A stretch of DNA of 64,000 nucleotides from Oscillatoriales cyanobacterium USR001. GTDB lineage: Bacteria > Cyanobacteriota > Cyanobacteriia > Cyanobacteriales > Microcoleaceae. The position numbers and the translations under genes are program-made. Shown piece by piece: positions 34,499 to 43,446 of the stretch (the stretch's first letter is position 1; every line of letters begins with the position of its first letter). The notes beneath the pieces are model-generated. The model searched no databases. It was not told the origin of the DNA and worked only from the letters and a program-made list of their open reading frames with translations. The DNA lies in assembly GCA_001698425.1 (NCBI GenBank), contig MBRE01000060.1:55386-119385 (forward strand). The letters are read 5' to 3'.

Positions 34499-35662
34499 GT
34501 GGAAACATCAATCGGGCGTGGCAAAAAAGCTCGTAGAGCTTACGGTATAGACGAAATCGCGCTAGTCCCTGGACAGCGTACCCTCGATCCGAGCTTAGCA
34601 GACACCCGCTGGCAAATCGGAGGCATCGAGCGCGAAATCCCCATCATCGCCAGTGCAATGGATGGAGTAGTAGATGTCCGCATGGCAGCACTCCTATCTC
34701 AACAAGGAGCGCTAGGCGTACTCAACCTAGAAGGCATCCAAACCCGCTATAAAGATCCTCAGCCAATATTAGACCGCATCGCCTGCGTTGGCAAAGATGA
34801 ATTTGTCGGTTTAATGCAGGAACTTTATGCAGAGCCCATCAAACCAGAATTAATCCAGCAGCGCATCCAAGAAATTAAATCTCTGGGAGGAATCGCCGCC
34901 GTCAGCGCTACTCCCGCCGGCGCAAGCAAATATGGCTCGGCCGTTGCTCTAGCTGGAGCCGATTTATTTTTCGTACAAGCAACTGTAGTATCCACAGCCT
35001 ACCTTTCACCTGAGTCAGTAAAGCCCCTAGATTTGGCTCATTTTTGCCAACAAATGCCCATCCCAGTCATTTTAGGGAACTGTGTCACCTACGAAGTTGC
35101 CCTAGATTTGATGAAAACTGGTGCGGCGGGAATTTTAGTAGGTATTGGTCCCGGTGCAGCTTGCACATCTCGCGGCGTTTTAGGTGTAGGCGTACCCCAA
35201 GCGACAGCTGTAGCCGACTGTGCAGCCGCGCGAGATGATTATTTTCAGGAAACGGGCAATTATGTAACTATTATTGCTGACGGCGGGTTAATCACTGGGG
35301 GTGATATCTGTAAATGTATTGCCTGCGGTGCTGATGGTGTAATGATTGGTTCGCCTTTTGCCAGAGCCGCAGAAGCTCCCGGAAATGGTTATCATTGGGG
35401 TATGGCGACTCCGAGTCCGGTTTTGCCTCGCGGGACTCGTATCCGTGTTGGTACGACTGGAACTTTAGAACAAATTTTGCGGGGACCGGCGCTATTAGAT
35501 GATGGTACTCATAATTTGCTGGGGGCTTTGAAAACGAGTATGGGTACTTTGGGGGCTAAGAATCTTAAGGAAATGCAGCAAGTTGAAGTGGTGATTGCTC
35601 CTTCGTTGTTGACGGAAGGTAAGGTCTATCAAAAAGCTCAACAGTTGGGTATGGGTAAATAG
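34499..35662 (+). CDS. GuaB3 family IMP dehydrogenase-related protein
   Basis: A 387-residue TIM-barrel protein of the GuaB3 family found in cyanobacteria and actinobacteria. The start is GTG 34499 (METSIGRGKKARRAYG). The barrel contains IIASAMDGVVD, VGIGPGAACTSRGVLG (the catalytic Cys loop), IIADGGLITGGDI and GADGVMIGSPFARA. GuaB3 lacks the CBS domains of classical GuaB. In cyanobacteria the Yfr1 RNA is typically just downstream of this gene, and it is here (35865-35938). Confidence 0.9.
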   Translation: METSIGRGKKARRAYGIDEIALVPGQRTLDPSLADTRWQIGGIEREIPIIASAMDGVVDVRMAALLSQQGALGVLNLEGIQTRYKDPQPILDRIACVGKDEFVGLMQELYAEPIKPELIQQRIQEIKSLGGIAAVSATPAGASKYGSAVALAGADLFFVQATVVSTAYLSPESVKPLDLAHFCQQMPIPVILGNCVTYEVALDLMKTGAAGILVGIGPGAACTSRGVLGVGVPQATAVADCAAARDDYFQETGNYVTIIADGGLITGGDICKCIACGADGVMIGSPFARAAEAPGNGYHWGMATPSPVLPRGTRIRVGTTGTLEQILRGPALLDDGTHNLLGALKTSMGTLGAKNLKEMQQVEVVIAPSLLTEGKVYQKAQQLGMGK

Positions 35663-35864
35663 AGGCTGCTGACCTTAGCTATTATTGCCCAGTTTCTGGC
35701 GATCGCGGAAAGCACCAGTTTTCTTTCAGAAACCCTATTTTTGCGTCAGTTTTGGTATATTTACCTAAAACCTATCATCGTAGCCTTGACAAATATTGTT
35801 AAGTAGTGTCGCAAGTTGGATAAATGTGTGTAATTTTCCTGAAAGAAATGCCACAATAGAAAAA

Positions 35865-35938
35865 GCGGAGACGCATTTAGTTTCCGTTCACTCCTCACAC
35901 CACATTCCGCCTGGACTACTGTTCAGGCGGTTCCTTTT
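35865..35938 (+). ncRNA. yfr1: Yfr1 small regulatory RNA
   Basis: The diagnostic unpaired core CACTCCTCACACCACA (35889-35904) is the near-invariant Yfr1 motif. It is framed by a 5' hairpin (CGGAGAC 35866-35872 with GTTTCCG 35880-35886) and a terminator hairpin (CCGCCTGGAC 35907-35916 with GTTCAGGCGG 35921-35930, then TTCCTTTT). Yfr1 is a trans-acting antisense RNA in cyanobacteria that represses outer-membrane protein mRNAs. Its place after the guaB-type gene is conserved. The 5' end is estimated from the first stem; a -10-like ACAATA lies at 35853-35858. Confidence 0.92.
35907..35938 (+). terminator. Rho-independent terminator of Yfr1
   Basis: A ten-pair stem with a TACT loop (35907-35930) is followed by a T-rich run. 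It ends the Yfr1 transcript. Confidence 0.85.
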
Positions 35939-36031
35939 GTTGATGTTATGTAGTGTGTGGCTGGGTTTTCGCGATCGGCTAAATAATTCTGAGGAATAAA
36001 ATTAGTGCGATCGAAGTTTAAATGTATCCCA

Positions 36032-36100
36032 GGGGCGAAGCATTCCGGGAGTAAATCTCTCGTTTTAGCCAATAACTTATCTACTGGAATGCTTTGCCCC
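36032..36100. repeat. GCGAAGCATTCC palindromic repeat (intergenic copy)
   Basis: Arms GGGGCGAAGCATTCCGG and GGAATGCTTTGCCCC flank a centre similar to that of the copy inside cas3 (6464-6534). It lies between Yfr1 and the convergent HEAT-repeat gene. Nothing else is seen in 35939-36102. Confidence 0.8.
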
Positions 36101-36102
36101 TA

Positions 36103-36774
36103 CTACTCTGATTTAGATAAGCGATCGAGAGAAATCGAGGCAGCAAAAGCTACTTGAGCATTACTATCTTTCAGTAAATATTTTAGCGCCGCCACACTTT
36201 TAGGACAAGATAAATTCCCCAAAGATTCTGCAAGTCGCTGACGGATTAGCCAATCTTCTGATTGAGCAAAACGCAAAATATCATCTACAGCATCGACAGC
36301 TTTAATCTCACCTAAAGCTGAAATCGCTGCCTGCTGTATTACCACTTCTTTACTATCTAATCCTTGCAGTAACGCTTCTTTTGCACGGGGATCTTTCAGA
36401 TTACCTAAAGATACCGCAGCACTAAAGCGAACTAGCCAATCTGTATCTTCATAAAATGCCCGTATTAAAGCGTCAAAAGCTCTGATATCTCCTAGATAAC
36501 CCAAGGCTCCAGCCGCATCAGCACGAATCGCATAATCGGGGTCATTTGCTAACAATTTTACCAAAATTGGATAGCATTCTTCAGTGGGTTTAACTCCGAG
36601 AGCAAACACTGCCATCGATCGCACTTGTAAATTTTTGTCATGCAAAACCTTTTTAATTAAAGGAACAGCTTGTTCTGCGGCAACGTGCCGCAGATTAGCC
36701 AAAGCTACCATGCGATCGGCTGAATTTGTGCTTTCTAATTGGAGTGAAATTTGTTCTAAGCTTAAATTAGTCAT
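36103..36774 (-). CDS. HEAT-repeat protein (NblB/PBS-lyase-like)
   Basis: A 223-residue all-helical protein of about six HEAT/PBS-lyase repeats, for example AVPLIKKVLHDKNLQVRSMA, YAIRADAAGALGYLGD and WLVRFSAAVSLGNLKD. Cyanobacterial proteins of this size and type include NblB-like phycobilisome degradation factors and phycobilin lyase subunits. No catalytic residue distinguishes these, so I keep the general call. It is transcribed towards the Yfr1 region. Confidence 0.75.
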   Translation of the reverse strand: MTNLSLEQISLQLESTNSADRMVALANLRHVAAEQAVPLIKKVLHDKNLQVRSMAVFALGVKPTEECYPILVKLLANDPDYAIRADAAGALGYLGDIRAFDALIRAFYEDTDWLVRFSAAVSLGNLKDPRAKEALLQGLDSKEVVIQQAAISALGEIKAVDAVDDILRFAQSEDWLIRQRLAESLGNLSCPKSVAALKYLLKDSNAQVAFAASISLDRLSKSE

Positions 36775-36844
36775 TATTTACTGAACTCAAGGGTAAAATT
36801 TACATTCAACAATCCTATTATAGCGATTCTCAACTCAGCGAAGT

Positions 36845-37020
36845 ATGCCCTACCAACTACCAATCACGATCGCGGATTTTACGGATTACACGGATTGCAC
36901 GGATTAGTTAGAGGGATGATTATTTAGTCTATGAAATTAGAGGAATCCGTCTAATCTGTGTATCCCCATTACCAATCACCAATCACCAATTACCAATTAC
37001 CAATCACCAATTACCAATTC
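36845..37020. repeat. Short tandem repeats between HEAT gene and purM
   Basis: Units of ACGGATTACACGGATTGC type (36878-36910) and a run of CACCAATTACCAAT units (36965-37020) run up to and into the last codons of purM. No gene is present. Confidence 0.7.
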
Positions 37021-38025
37021 CCCATTACCCTCAATCACTTCTCCAATTTGATAAGCCGTAATTTCCTGTGACTTAAATGATTTAATAGTCTGTGCCACTC
37101 CTGCCTGTGAAACCAACAAAACAAAGCCGATCCCCATATTAAAAGTATTAAACATCTCCTGTTTACCGACTTTCCCCGCCGCCGCAATCCATTCAAAAAT
37201 CGGTAAAACTGGCCAACTTTTAACATTAATTTGCACAGATTGGTTCGCCCCCAAACAGCGAGGTAAATTCTCTGGTAATCCACCTCCAGTAATGTGCGCC
37301 ATCCCCGCGATCGGCAAACCATTGCGGAGAACTTCTAGCACTGGCTTAACATAAATCTGCGTAGGAGTTAACAAGATTTCTCCTAAACTTTTACCTCCTA
37401 ATTCTTGAGGAGTTGCATCTAAAGAAAAACCACCATATTCAATAATTCTCCTTACCAAACTAAAGCCATTACTGTGAACGCCAGTGCTGCTTAAACCAAT
37501 AGCAACATCGCCTATTTTTACCTGAGAACCATTCAGTAACTTACTCTTTTCTACAACCCCAACACAAAACCCAGCTAAATCGTATTCTCCTGGTTGATAA
37601 AAACCTGGCATTTCTGCGGTTTCTCCTCCTAATAAAGCACAGCCAGCCTGTTTACAACCTTCAGTAATACCAGCAACTACTTGAGTTAATTGTTCCGAAT
37701 TTAATTTACCAGTAGCTAAGTAATCTAAGAAAAATAACGGTTCGGCCCCCGATGTCAATACATCATTGACACACATAGCAACTAAATCAATTCCTACGGT
37801 GTCGTGGCGGTTTAAACTATGGGCCAATTTTAATTTTGTGCCGACCCCATCCGTGCCGGAGACTAAAACGGGTTCGCTTAAGCCGCTAGGGAGGCTGAAA
37901 AACCCGCTAAATCCGCCGATCCCGCCTAAAACTTCAGGTCGGTGGGTGTTTTGTACCATGTTGCGGATGCGTTGCACAAACGCTCTACCTGCTTCGACAT
38001 CTACACCTGCTTCTCGATAATCCAT
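36997..38025 (-). CDS. purM: Phosphoribosylformylglycinamidine cyclo-ligase PurM
   Basis: A 342-residue AIR synthetase of normal length. It begins [14 protein letters not shown] and contains [13 protein letters not shown] (ATP-binding loop), [16 protein letters not shown] and [13 protein letters not shown], all family hallmarks. It closes the imidazole ring to form AIR in purine synthesis. The last few residues ([10 protein letters not shown]) are encoded inside a tandem repeat tract, so the C-terminus may differ slightly from that of relatives. Confidence 0.96.
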   Translation of the reverse strand: MDYREAGVDVEAGRAFVQRIRNMVQNTHRPEVLGGIGGFSGFFSLPSGLSEPVLVSGTDGVGTKLKLAHSLNRHDTVGIDLVAMCVNDVLTSGAEPLFFLDYLATGKLNSEQLTQVVAGITEGCKQAGCALLGGETAEMPGFYQPGEYDLAGFCVGVVEKSKLLNGSQVKIGDVAIGLSSTGVHSNGFSLVRRIIEYGGFSLDATPQELGGKSLGEILLTPTQIYVKPVLEVLRNGLPIAGMAHITGGGLPENLPRCLGANQSVQINVKSWPVLPIFEWIAAAGKVGKQEMFNTFNMGIGFVLLVSQAGVAQTIKSFKSQEITAYQIGEVIEGNGELVIGDW

Positions 38026-38140
38026 AATTTACGTTTTTAGTTAAGAGTGATTGTAGCGGCGGGTTTCGCTAATAATTTTTCCATTTTATTTTATCAGGAC
38101 TTAGGCATTTTTGGTAATGTGGAAGATTGCGATGCTTTGG

Positions 38141-38461
38141 TTACATATTAAAATAAGGAATCGCTCGATAATTTGTTGTCTTCTTACCATTTCCATTTAG
38201 TTTTCGATCTACAGGTCTATCTCTACCACGAATATCAGCCGCAAAAGCAGCTTCTTCATAAAGCAAACGCTCTTCCATCTCTTGTAAATGATATTCTTCC
38301 GGGTATATTTTCGCCTTGCTACGTTCTGTTGCTCTTTCACCTACTTGCACATCAAAACGAAATTTATCAATGGGTTCACCTGTTTTTTCGACATAATTAC
38401 GCAGAGTTTTTAGGTTTGGGAAATAACCGCGATCGTCTGGTTCTCCACTTAAACGCCTCAT
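38141..38461 (-). CDS. Hypothetical protein, possibly 5'-truncated
   Basis: A 106-residue charged protein that I do not recognise. It is rich in Arg, Glu and Asp (ERATERSKAKIYPEEYH, DIRGRDRPVDRKLN). The same frame stays open upstream of ATG 38461 to the palindrome at 38512-38554, so the original start may have been lost to that repeat. It sits alone between purM and the rlpA region. It could be a remnant of a larger accessory gene. Confidence 0.4.
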   Translation of the reverse strand: MRRLSGEPDDRGYFPNLKTLRNYVEKTGEPIDKFRFDVQVGERATERSKAKIYPEEYHLQEMEERLLYEEAAFAADIRGRDRPVDRKLNGNGKKTTNYRAIPYFNM

Positions 38462-39000
38462 AGCAATTTGATAATATTTGTCAAATAAAAAATAAATAAC
38501 TTGATGATTTGGTTCGTAGTAAGCGCTTTAGCGCTATGAGCGCTTACTACGAACACGGGGATTTTTAAGATTACCAGGAATTACGCACTTTTTGTAATGC
38601 TGCTATCCCAACGATCGAGATACCACCGGGATGAGGCTGTTATAGCTAGGGACTAGGGGCTAGGGGCTAGGGGCTAGGGAAGAAGGGAATAGAATAAGCG
38701 GGTTCCAGCAATCAATCATGTCCTAAGCGCCTTAGCGACTGCTATAGAAGATGATACCCGATCGCTGAATAGTGATTTTTCATAGCATAAAAACGTACAA
38801 AAATATTTAAAGATTTGATGAATTTTTTTTTGAGGCTAAAATCGCTATAAGTCTTGGTAGTAAAGCATTTAAGTCAAAATAGTCCGATCGGAGTTTTGTA
38901 AAGTTATTGTAAATTTACGTGCAATATTGATCCCCAATCCTAGAACTTCATGGTAGTCTGTTGCAGTTCCTTAACATGACGTGAACACGGAATGAGTATA
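38462..39000. other. Intergenic region with palindrome and GGGGCTAG repeats
   Basis: It contains the GTAGTAAGCGC palindrome (38512-38554) and tandem GGGGCTA units (38645-38681), a repeat type also seen at 16400-16425, 27705-27750 and 58340-58412. A TATAAG at 38997-39002 could be the -10 for the rlpA leader, with only a poor -35 (TTAACA, 38971). No gene is seen. Confidence 0.5.
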
Positions 39001-39002
39001 AG

Positions 39003-39187
39003 TTGCGGCAAGCGAGGTTGATGCAATCCCAAAATTTTGGGCTCTGGCAGATGGCTGCTGGAAAGTCACCCTCAGATTATGGCTGGCCGGGCTGGGGAAA
39101 CAGCTAAAGACGCGGGGAAATTTCCCATGAGTCTGCTGTGTTACCTAACTACTCGCTCCAAAATTGCTCTTGATTAAAAATGGACGT
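39003..39187 (+). promoter_or_regulatory. Structured 5' leader of rlpA, riboswitch candidate
   Basis: About 150 bases fold under a closing stem AGCGAG (39011-39016) with CTCGCT (39152-39157). Inside are hairpins CCCAAAATTTTGGG, GCTGGGGAAACAGC and GGGGAAATTTCCC. The segment is G-rich, unlike the flanks. In cyanobacteria c-di-AMP (ydaO/yuaA) riboswitches often precede cell-wall genes such as rlpA, so that is my leading idea, but I cannot match the class consensus by eye. Confidence 0.45.
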
Positions 39188-40297
39188 ATGAAGCAAAAAC
39201 TTGTTGGCGGACTACTTCCTGTCCTGCTAATTCCCACTCTGATGACATCTTCATCGAGTCGGGCTGAAGAAACAGAAACAGCGAATATGGCTGTATCCAT
39301 GACACACCAAGTTGTCTATGCTGCGAAGCCATCTCCCCAGTTGAATACTCAGCCGGTGGAGGCTGTTAAAGTCAGGGAGTATCAGTACCAAGCCAAAGCG
39401 GAGATTGACTCTGAGGCGATCGCGAAGATTCAAACCCATGACTTAGCGGGTCGCCTAGCAGCTACAGTCTACTTACGTAACATTCCCGTTCTCACCTTTG
39501 TGGGGTTAAATACCGAAAGCGGTAAAAATAACAGGGAATCTACCGATAACGCCCACTTAGGTAGCGTCGGGTTAAAAGTAGGGGCGCAAGAAGCTCGGAC
39601 TAATCGCAATCAACGGCGACAGTCTGGGGTTGTAGACGATCCAGTTGGGCGAGCCATAGCGATCGCGGCTAAACTCAATCAATTGTTCCGGGAAAATGTT
39701 GATGCTAATGCCATCACTGTCAAATGGGAAAAGGGCGATCGCTATATCATCAAAGTTAAAGGCGAAGCTTTAGTCGAAATCAATCGGGCAACTATTTTAC
39801 CCGACACTACGAGCGACTTCAGCATCGATGCCTTACAAGCAACAAATCGCTTACGCCGACTTTTAGGTAATGCTCCCCCCTTGGAGGAAGTTGCCGACAA
39901 ACCTAAACCAGAACCTAAACCAGAACCTAAACCATTATCAAAAGCCTTACCAACAGCAGTTACTCTCTTGCCAAAACGAGAGCGCTTAATTGGTTGGGCT
40001 TCTTGGTATGGTCCTGGCTTTCATGGTAATCTCAGCGCCAGCGGTGAGGAGTACAATCAGTATGAGTTGACGGCGGCTCACCCTAATTTGCCTTTTGGGA
40101 CGCGAGTTTTGGTGACAAACTTAGATAATGGTCGTTCTGTGGTGGTGCGAATCAACGATCGCGGCCCCTATGTGGGCGATCGATTGATTGATTTGTCCGT
40201 CGGCGCTGCGGAAACCCTGGGAATGATCAATTCTGGTGTAGCTCCTGTGCAATTAGAAATTATCAACCCACAGGAATCTAAATCAGTTCGACAATGA
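39188..40297 (+). CDS. rlpA: Septal ring lytic transglycosylase RlpA family protein
   Basis: A 369-residue exported protein starting at ATG 39188 with a signal peptide ([19 protein letters not shown], cleaved near SSRA-EE). A long linker with a [11 protein letters not shown] tract follows. The C-terminus is a double-psi beta-barrel: [39 protein letters not shown] and [16 protein letters not shown], with the catalytic Asp in NDRGP. RlpA cleaves naked glycan strands at the septum. TTG 39164 upstream is in frame but would spoil the signal peptide. No SPOR domain is present. A long structured leader precedes it. Confidence 0.9.
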   Translation: MKQKLVGGLLPVLLIPTLMTSSSSRAEETETANMAVSMTHQVVYAAKPSPQLNTQPVEAVKVREYQYQAKAEIDSEAIAKIQTHDLAGRLAATVYLRNIPVLTFVGLNTESGKNNRESTDNAHLGSVGLKVGAQEARTNRNQRRQSGVVDDPVGRAIAIAAKLNQLFRENVDANAITVKWEKGDRYIIKVKGEALVEINRATILPDTTSDFSIDALQATNRLRRLLGNAPPLEEVADKPKPEPKPEPKPLSKALPTAVTLLPKRERLIGWASWYGPGFHGNLSASGEEYNQYELTAAHPNLPFGTRVLVTNLDNGRSVVVRINDRGPYVGDRLIDLSVGAAETLGMINSGVAPVQLEIINPQESKSVRQ

Positions 40298-40302
40298 TTA
40301 GT

Positions 40303-40381
40303 TAACAGTTAACAGTTAACAAATAACAGTTAACAAATAACAGTTAACAAATAACAGTTAACAAATAACAGTTAACAAATA
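40303..40381. repeat. Tandem AACAGTTAACAAAT array
   Basis: About five units of 15 bp fill the gap between rlpA and panC-cmk. It is the same family as at 24755-24838. Confidence 0.9.
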
Positions 40382-40393
40382 AAAGGTGTCTCG

Positions 40394-41944
40394 ATGCAAT
40401 CATTTACTTCTGTTGCGGCTTTGCGCTGTTACTTAAATTCTCAGTTATCGGCGGGAGAGCGATCGCTGGCTCTTGTACCGACAATGGGAGCTTTGCACGC
40501 GGGACACCTTAGTTTGATTCAGCGGGCAAGACTGGAAAATACAGTGGTTGTTGTCAGTATCTTTGTTAATCCTCTGCAATTTGGGCCTGCGGAGGATTTT
40601 CAGCAGTATCCTCGGACGTGGGATCGCGATCGACTATTCTGTGAATCGGCTGGTGTTGATGTAATTTTTGCGCCATCTGCGGCAGAATTAGGAATTAGAA
40701 ATAACGCCAATGAAAGCGGGGATTTAACTACAGTAATTCCCCCTATAGCAATGACTTCAGTTTTGTGTGGAAAATCTCGACCGGGACACTTTCAAGGAGT
40801 AGCAACTATTGTTACTAAGTTATTGAATATAGTTAAACCCGATTTCGCTTATTTTGGTATTAAAGATGCTCAACAAGTAGCGATTATTCGCCGATTAGTA
40901 GCAGATTTGAATCTATCTGTCAAGATTGTAGCTTGCGCGATCGCGCGGGAAGATTCCGGCCTCGCTTGGAGTTCTCGCAATCAGTATTTAAGTTCCGAAC
41001 AAAAAGTTAAAGCCGCGACAATTTACCGATCCTTGCAACGAGCCGAGCAAGTTTTTCAAGACGGAAATTACACATCAACCGCTTTAAAAGCCGCCGTCAA
41101 TCAGGAATTAGCCACCGAATCAACCATTGAAATAGAATATGTCGAGATCGTCGATCCCCACACATTAAAAACTCTGGAAATTGTAGAAGAATCAGGATTA
41201 TTAGCCATCGCTGTAAAAATAGGTTCAACTCGTTTAATTGATAATATAATCTTGCTAAATCGCCAGCCTATAGTAGCAATTGATGGCCCAGCAGGAGCCG
41301 GGAAATCTACCGTTACTAAGCAAGTAGCGCAAATTTTAGGTTTAATGTATTTGGATACAGGAGCAATGTATCGCGCCGTTACTTGGTTGGTTTTAAATAC
41401 TGAAACTAGCTTAGATAATGAACCTGCGATCGCCGAATTAGTCAGCACTTGTAATATTGAATTTAACTTTCACCCCACCGCCTTTAATCTAAAGATTAAT
41501 AACGAAGATGTAACAGACGCAATTCGGAGTTTAGAAGTAACTAACCATGTTTCCGCCGTAGCCGCTTTACCTGTAGTGCGACATTTTATGGTACAACAGC
41601 AACAACGTTATGGTAGCAAAGGAGGTATAGTCGCCGAGGGTCGTGATATTGGTACTAATGTTTTTCCCGATGCCGAAGTTAAAATTTTCTTAACAGCATC
41701 AGTAAAAGAGCGATCGCGCCGACGATTCATCGAACTTCAAAATCGCGGTCAGCATGACATTAGTTTAGAACAACTAGAAATTGATATCGCACTTCGAGAC
41801 GAAAAAGACAGCAACCGCACAATTGCACCTTTACGTAAAGCCACAGATGCAATTGAAATTCAAACCGATGGTTTAACTGTTACAGAAGTAACAGAACGCA
41901 TTGTCAATTTATATCAACAGAAAAATATCACGAAAAATAGGTAA
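40394..41944 (+). CDS. panC/cmk: Bifunctional pantoate-beta-alanine ligase / cytidylate kinase
   Basis: A 516-residue fusion characteristic of cyanobacteria. The N-terminal part, to about residue 280, is PanC, with PTMGALHAGHLSLI (HxGH nucleotide motif) and VPTMG opening. It joins pantoate and beta-alanine in pantothenate synthesis. The C-terminal part is CMP kinase: P-loop IDGPAGAGKSTVTK near residue 295, then YLDTGAMYRAVTW and EGRDIGTNVFPDAEVKIFL. There is no stop or frameshift between the domains. Confidence 0.96.
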   Translation: MQSFTSVAALRCYLNSQLSAGERSLALVPTMGALHAGHLSLIQRARLENTVVVVSIFVNPLQFGPAEDFQQYPRTWDRDRLFCESAGVDVIFAPSAAELGIRNNANESGDLTTVIPPIAMTSVLCGKSRPGHFQGVATIVTKLLNIVKPDFAYFGIKDAQQVAIIRRLVADLNLSVKIVACAIAREDSGLAWSSRNQYLSSEQKVKAATIYRSLQRAEQVFQDGNYTSTALKAAVNQELATESTIEIEYVEIVDPHTLKTLEIVEESGLLAIAVKIGSTRLIDNIILLNRQPIVAIDGPAGAGKSTVTKQVAQILGLMYLDTGAMYRAVTWLVLNTETSLDNEPAIAELVSTCNIEFNFHPTAFNLKINNEDVTDAIRSLEVTNHVSAVAALPVVRHFMVQQQQRYGSKGGIVAEGRDIGTNVFPDAEVKIFLTASVKERSRRRFIELQNRGQHDISLEQLEIDIALRDEKDSNRTIAPLRKATDAIEIQTDGLTVTEVTERIVNLYQQKNITKNR

Positions 41945-42017
41945 CTTATTGAATAATAGGTAATTAGGTCTTAGTGCCTTTGTGTCTTTGTGGTTCCCTA
42001 AAAATCTCTATAAAAAC

Positions 42018-42983
42018 ATGATCAAATTAAATCAGTTGCTAAGACAAGGAAAAACTTTCATGGCTACTTTTATCGCAGCGGCCGGCAGTTTTGTCATTGG
42101 AATCGCGCTACCGATAGATTTTCCATTGAATAATCTGGTAAGAATATTAGATATTGTAAAGGTGCAAAAACAGACTATTAAACCAACAGTTACACCAACA
42201 GCCACACCAACGCTGTTAAAAGTAAACATAAAATTAAAAGCAGGAGTTGAGAATAAACAAAACCAAAGTTTGTTAAAATTAGATGATAATCAACCAAATT
42301 TGGCAATTCCTTCTCGGTTTCAAGGAGCTACAGTAAATCGGGTAAAATTACCTTCTCAGCAAAAAGCGATCGCGCTAACTTTTGATGATGGTCCCTGGCC
42401 AGAAAGCACCGTTGAAATCCTAAATATTCTCAATAAAAACCAGATTAAGGCTACGTTTTTCATGGTGGGAAGATATTTGAAAGTTTATCCAGATATTGCC
42501 AAGAAAGTAGCTGCTAATGGTCACGCGATCGGCAATCATACTTGGAATCATAGATACTATCAATACAATCAGGCTGCTGCTGCTAAGGAAATCGATCGAA
42601 CCACAGCATTAATTAAAGAAGTAACGGGAATGAATGTATCTATGTTTCGTCCTCCAGGCGGTATTTTAACAAATGGCTTGGCTGCCTATGCACGCAAGAA
42701 AAAATATACAGTAGTAATGTGGTCTGTCGATTCTTTAGATTGGCGTAATTCCATGCAGTCGCTAAAGCAAAATGTATTGCGTCAGACAAATTCTGGCGGA
42801 ATTATATTGATGCACGATGGCGGCGGAAATCGCTCTAACACTGTCACAGCTTTACCAAGTATTATTATTACTTTGAAAAAACAGGGATATAAATTTGTAA
42901 CAGTTCCTGAACTGTTACAAATACAAGAAAAAGAGATGAAAAATAATCACAAAAATCATCAATTAGTACAAAATGTAAATTAG
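42018..42983 (+). CDS. Polysaccharide deacetylase (NodB/CE4 family)
   Basis: A 321-residue protein with an N-terminal membrane anchor (about residues 15-35), a Thr/Pro-rich linker and a NodB domain. The metal-binding triad is visible in LTFDDGPWPES (Asp-Asp) and NHTWNH (H-x3-H). FRPPGG and ILMHDGG complete the active-site motifs. It probably deacetylates peptidoglycan or another N-acetylglucosamine polymer outside the membrane. ATG 42018 is chosen over GTG 41982, because the upstream codons lie in a known repeat (TTTGTGTCTTTGTGG). Confidence 0.88.
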   Translation: MIKLNQLLRQGKTFMATFIAAAGSFVIGIALPIDFPLNNLVRILDIVKVQKQTIKPTVTPTATPTLLKVNIKLKAGVENKQNQSLLKLDDNQPNLAIPSRFQGATVNRVKLPSQQKAIALTFDDGPWPESTVEILNILNKNQIKATFFMVGRYLKVYPDIAKKVAANGHAIGNHTWNHRYYQYNQAAAAKEIDRTTALIKEVTGMNVSMFRPPGGILTNGLAAYARKKKYTVVMWSVDSLDWRNSMQSLKQNVLRQTNSGGIILMHDGGGNRSNTVTALPSIIITLKKQGYKFVTVPELLQIQEKEMKNNHKNHQLVQNVN

Positions 42984-43032
42984 TATGGATAGTATGAAAT
43001 TTATTTCCAGATGTTTACAATAGCAAAAAATC

Positions 43033-43440
43033 ATGGATAATCTGCTCAACATTGTTACTCATGCCGGCTGTTTTAAAACCCTACTAATGGCACTAGAAAC
43101 TGCTAGTTTAGTGGAACTTTTACAAGCTCCAGGTTCCTATACCATTCTCGCACCAACTGACGAAGCCTTTGTCAATATTCCAGCTAATCTGATCAATGCT
43201 TGGATGGAAGAAATTCCTAAAATTAAGAAAATTATCCGCTATCATATCATACTTGGTGATATTAGAGCCAATGATTTTCTAAAACTTAATGTTGTTGAAA
43301 CATTAGAAGGTTCAACGATCGCAGTTAATACTTCTAATGGCATTAAAGTTAATGATGCTAAGGTGATTAAAGCTGATATTATTGCCGAAAATGGAGTGGT
43401 TCACATTATTGATAAAGTCTTAATTCCAGAGGGGATTTAG
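43033..43440 (+). CDS. Fasciclin-domain protein
   Basis: A 135-residue single FAS1 domain without a signal peptide. The H1 motif YTILAPTDEAFVNIP and H2-like NGVVHIIDKVLIPE are clear. FAS1 proteins mediate adhesion, often outside the cell, and cyanobacterial single-domain forms are common. It is 50 bases after the deacetylase gene on the same strand and may share its transcript. Confidence 0.9.
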   Translation: MDNLLNIVTHAGCFKTLLMALETASLVELLQAPGSYTILAPTDEAFVNIPANLINAWMEEIPKIKKIIRYHIILGDIRANDFLKLNVVETLEGSTIAVNTSNGIKVNDAKVIKADIIAENGVVHIIDKVLIPEGI

Positions 43441-43446
43441 CAAAAA

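Noticed and set aside
35796..35999. A 67-residue open frame over the Yfr1 region
   Set aside because: It runs through the Yfr1 RNA and its terminator and has no ribosome site or family.
38141..38463. Plus-strand frame overlapping the 106-residue hypothetical gene
   Set aside because: The composition (many His, Leu, Tyr) and absence of a ribosome site indicate a shadow of the minus-strand frame.
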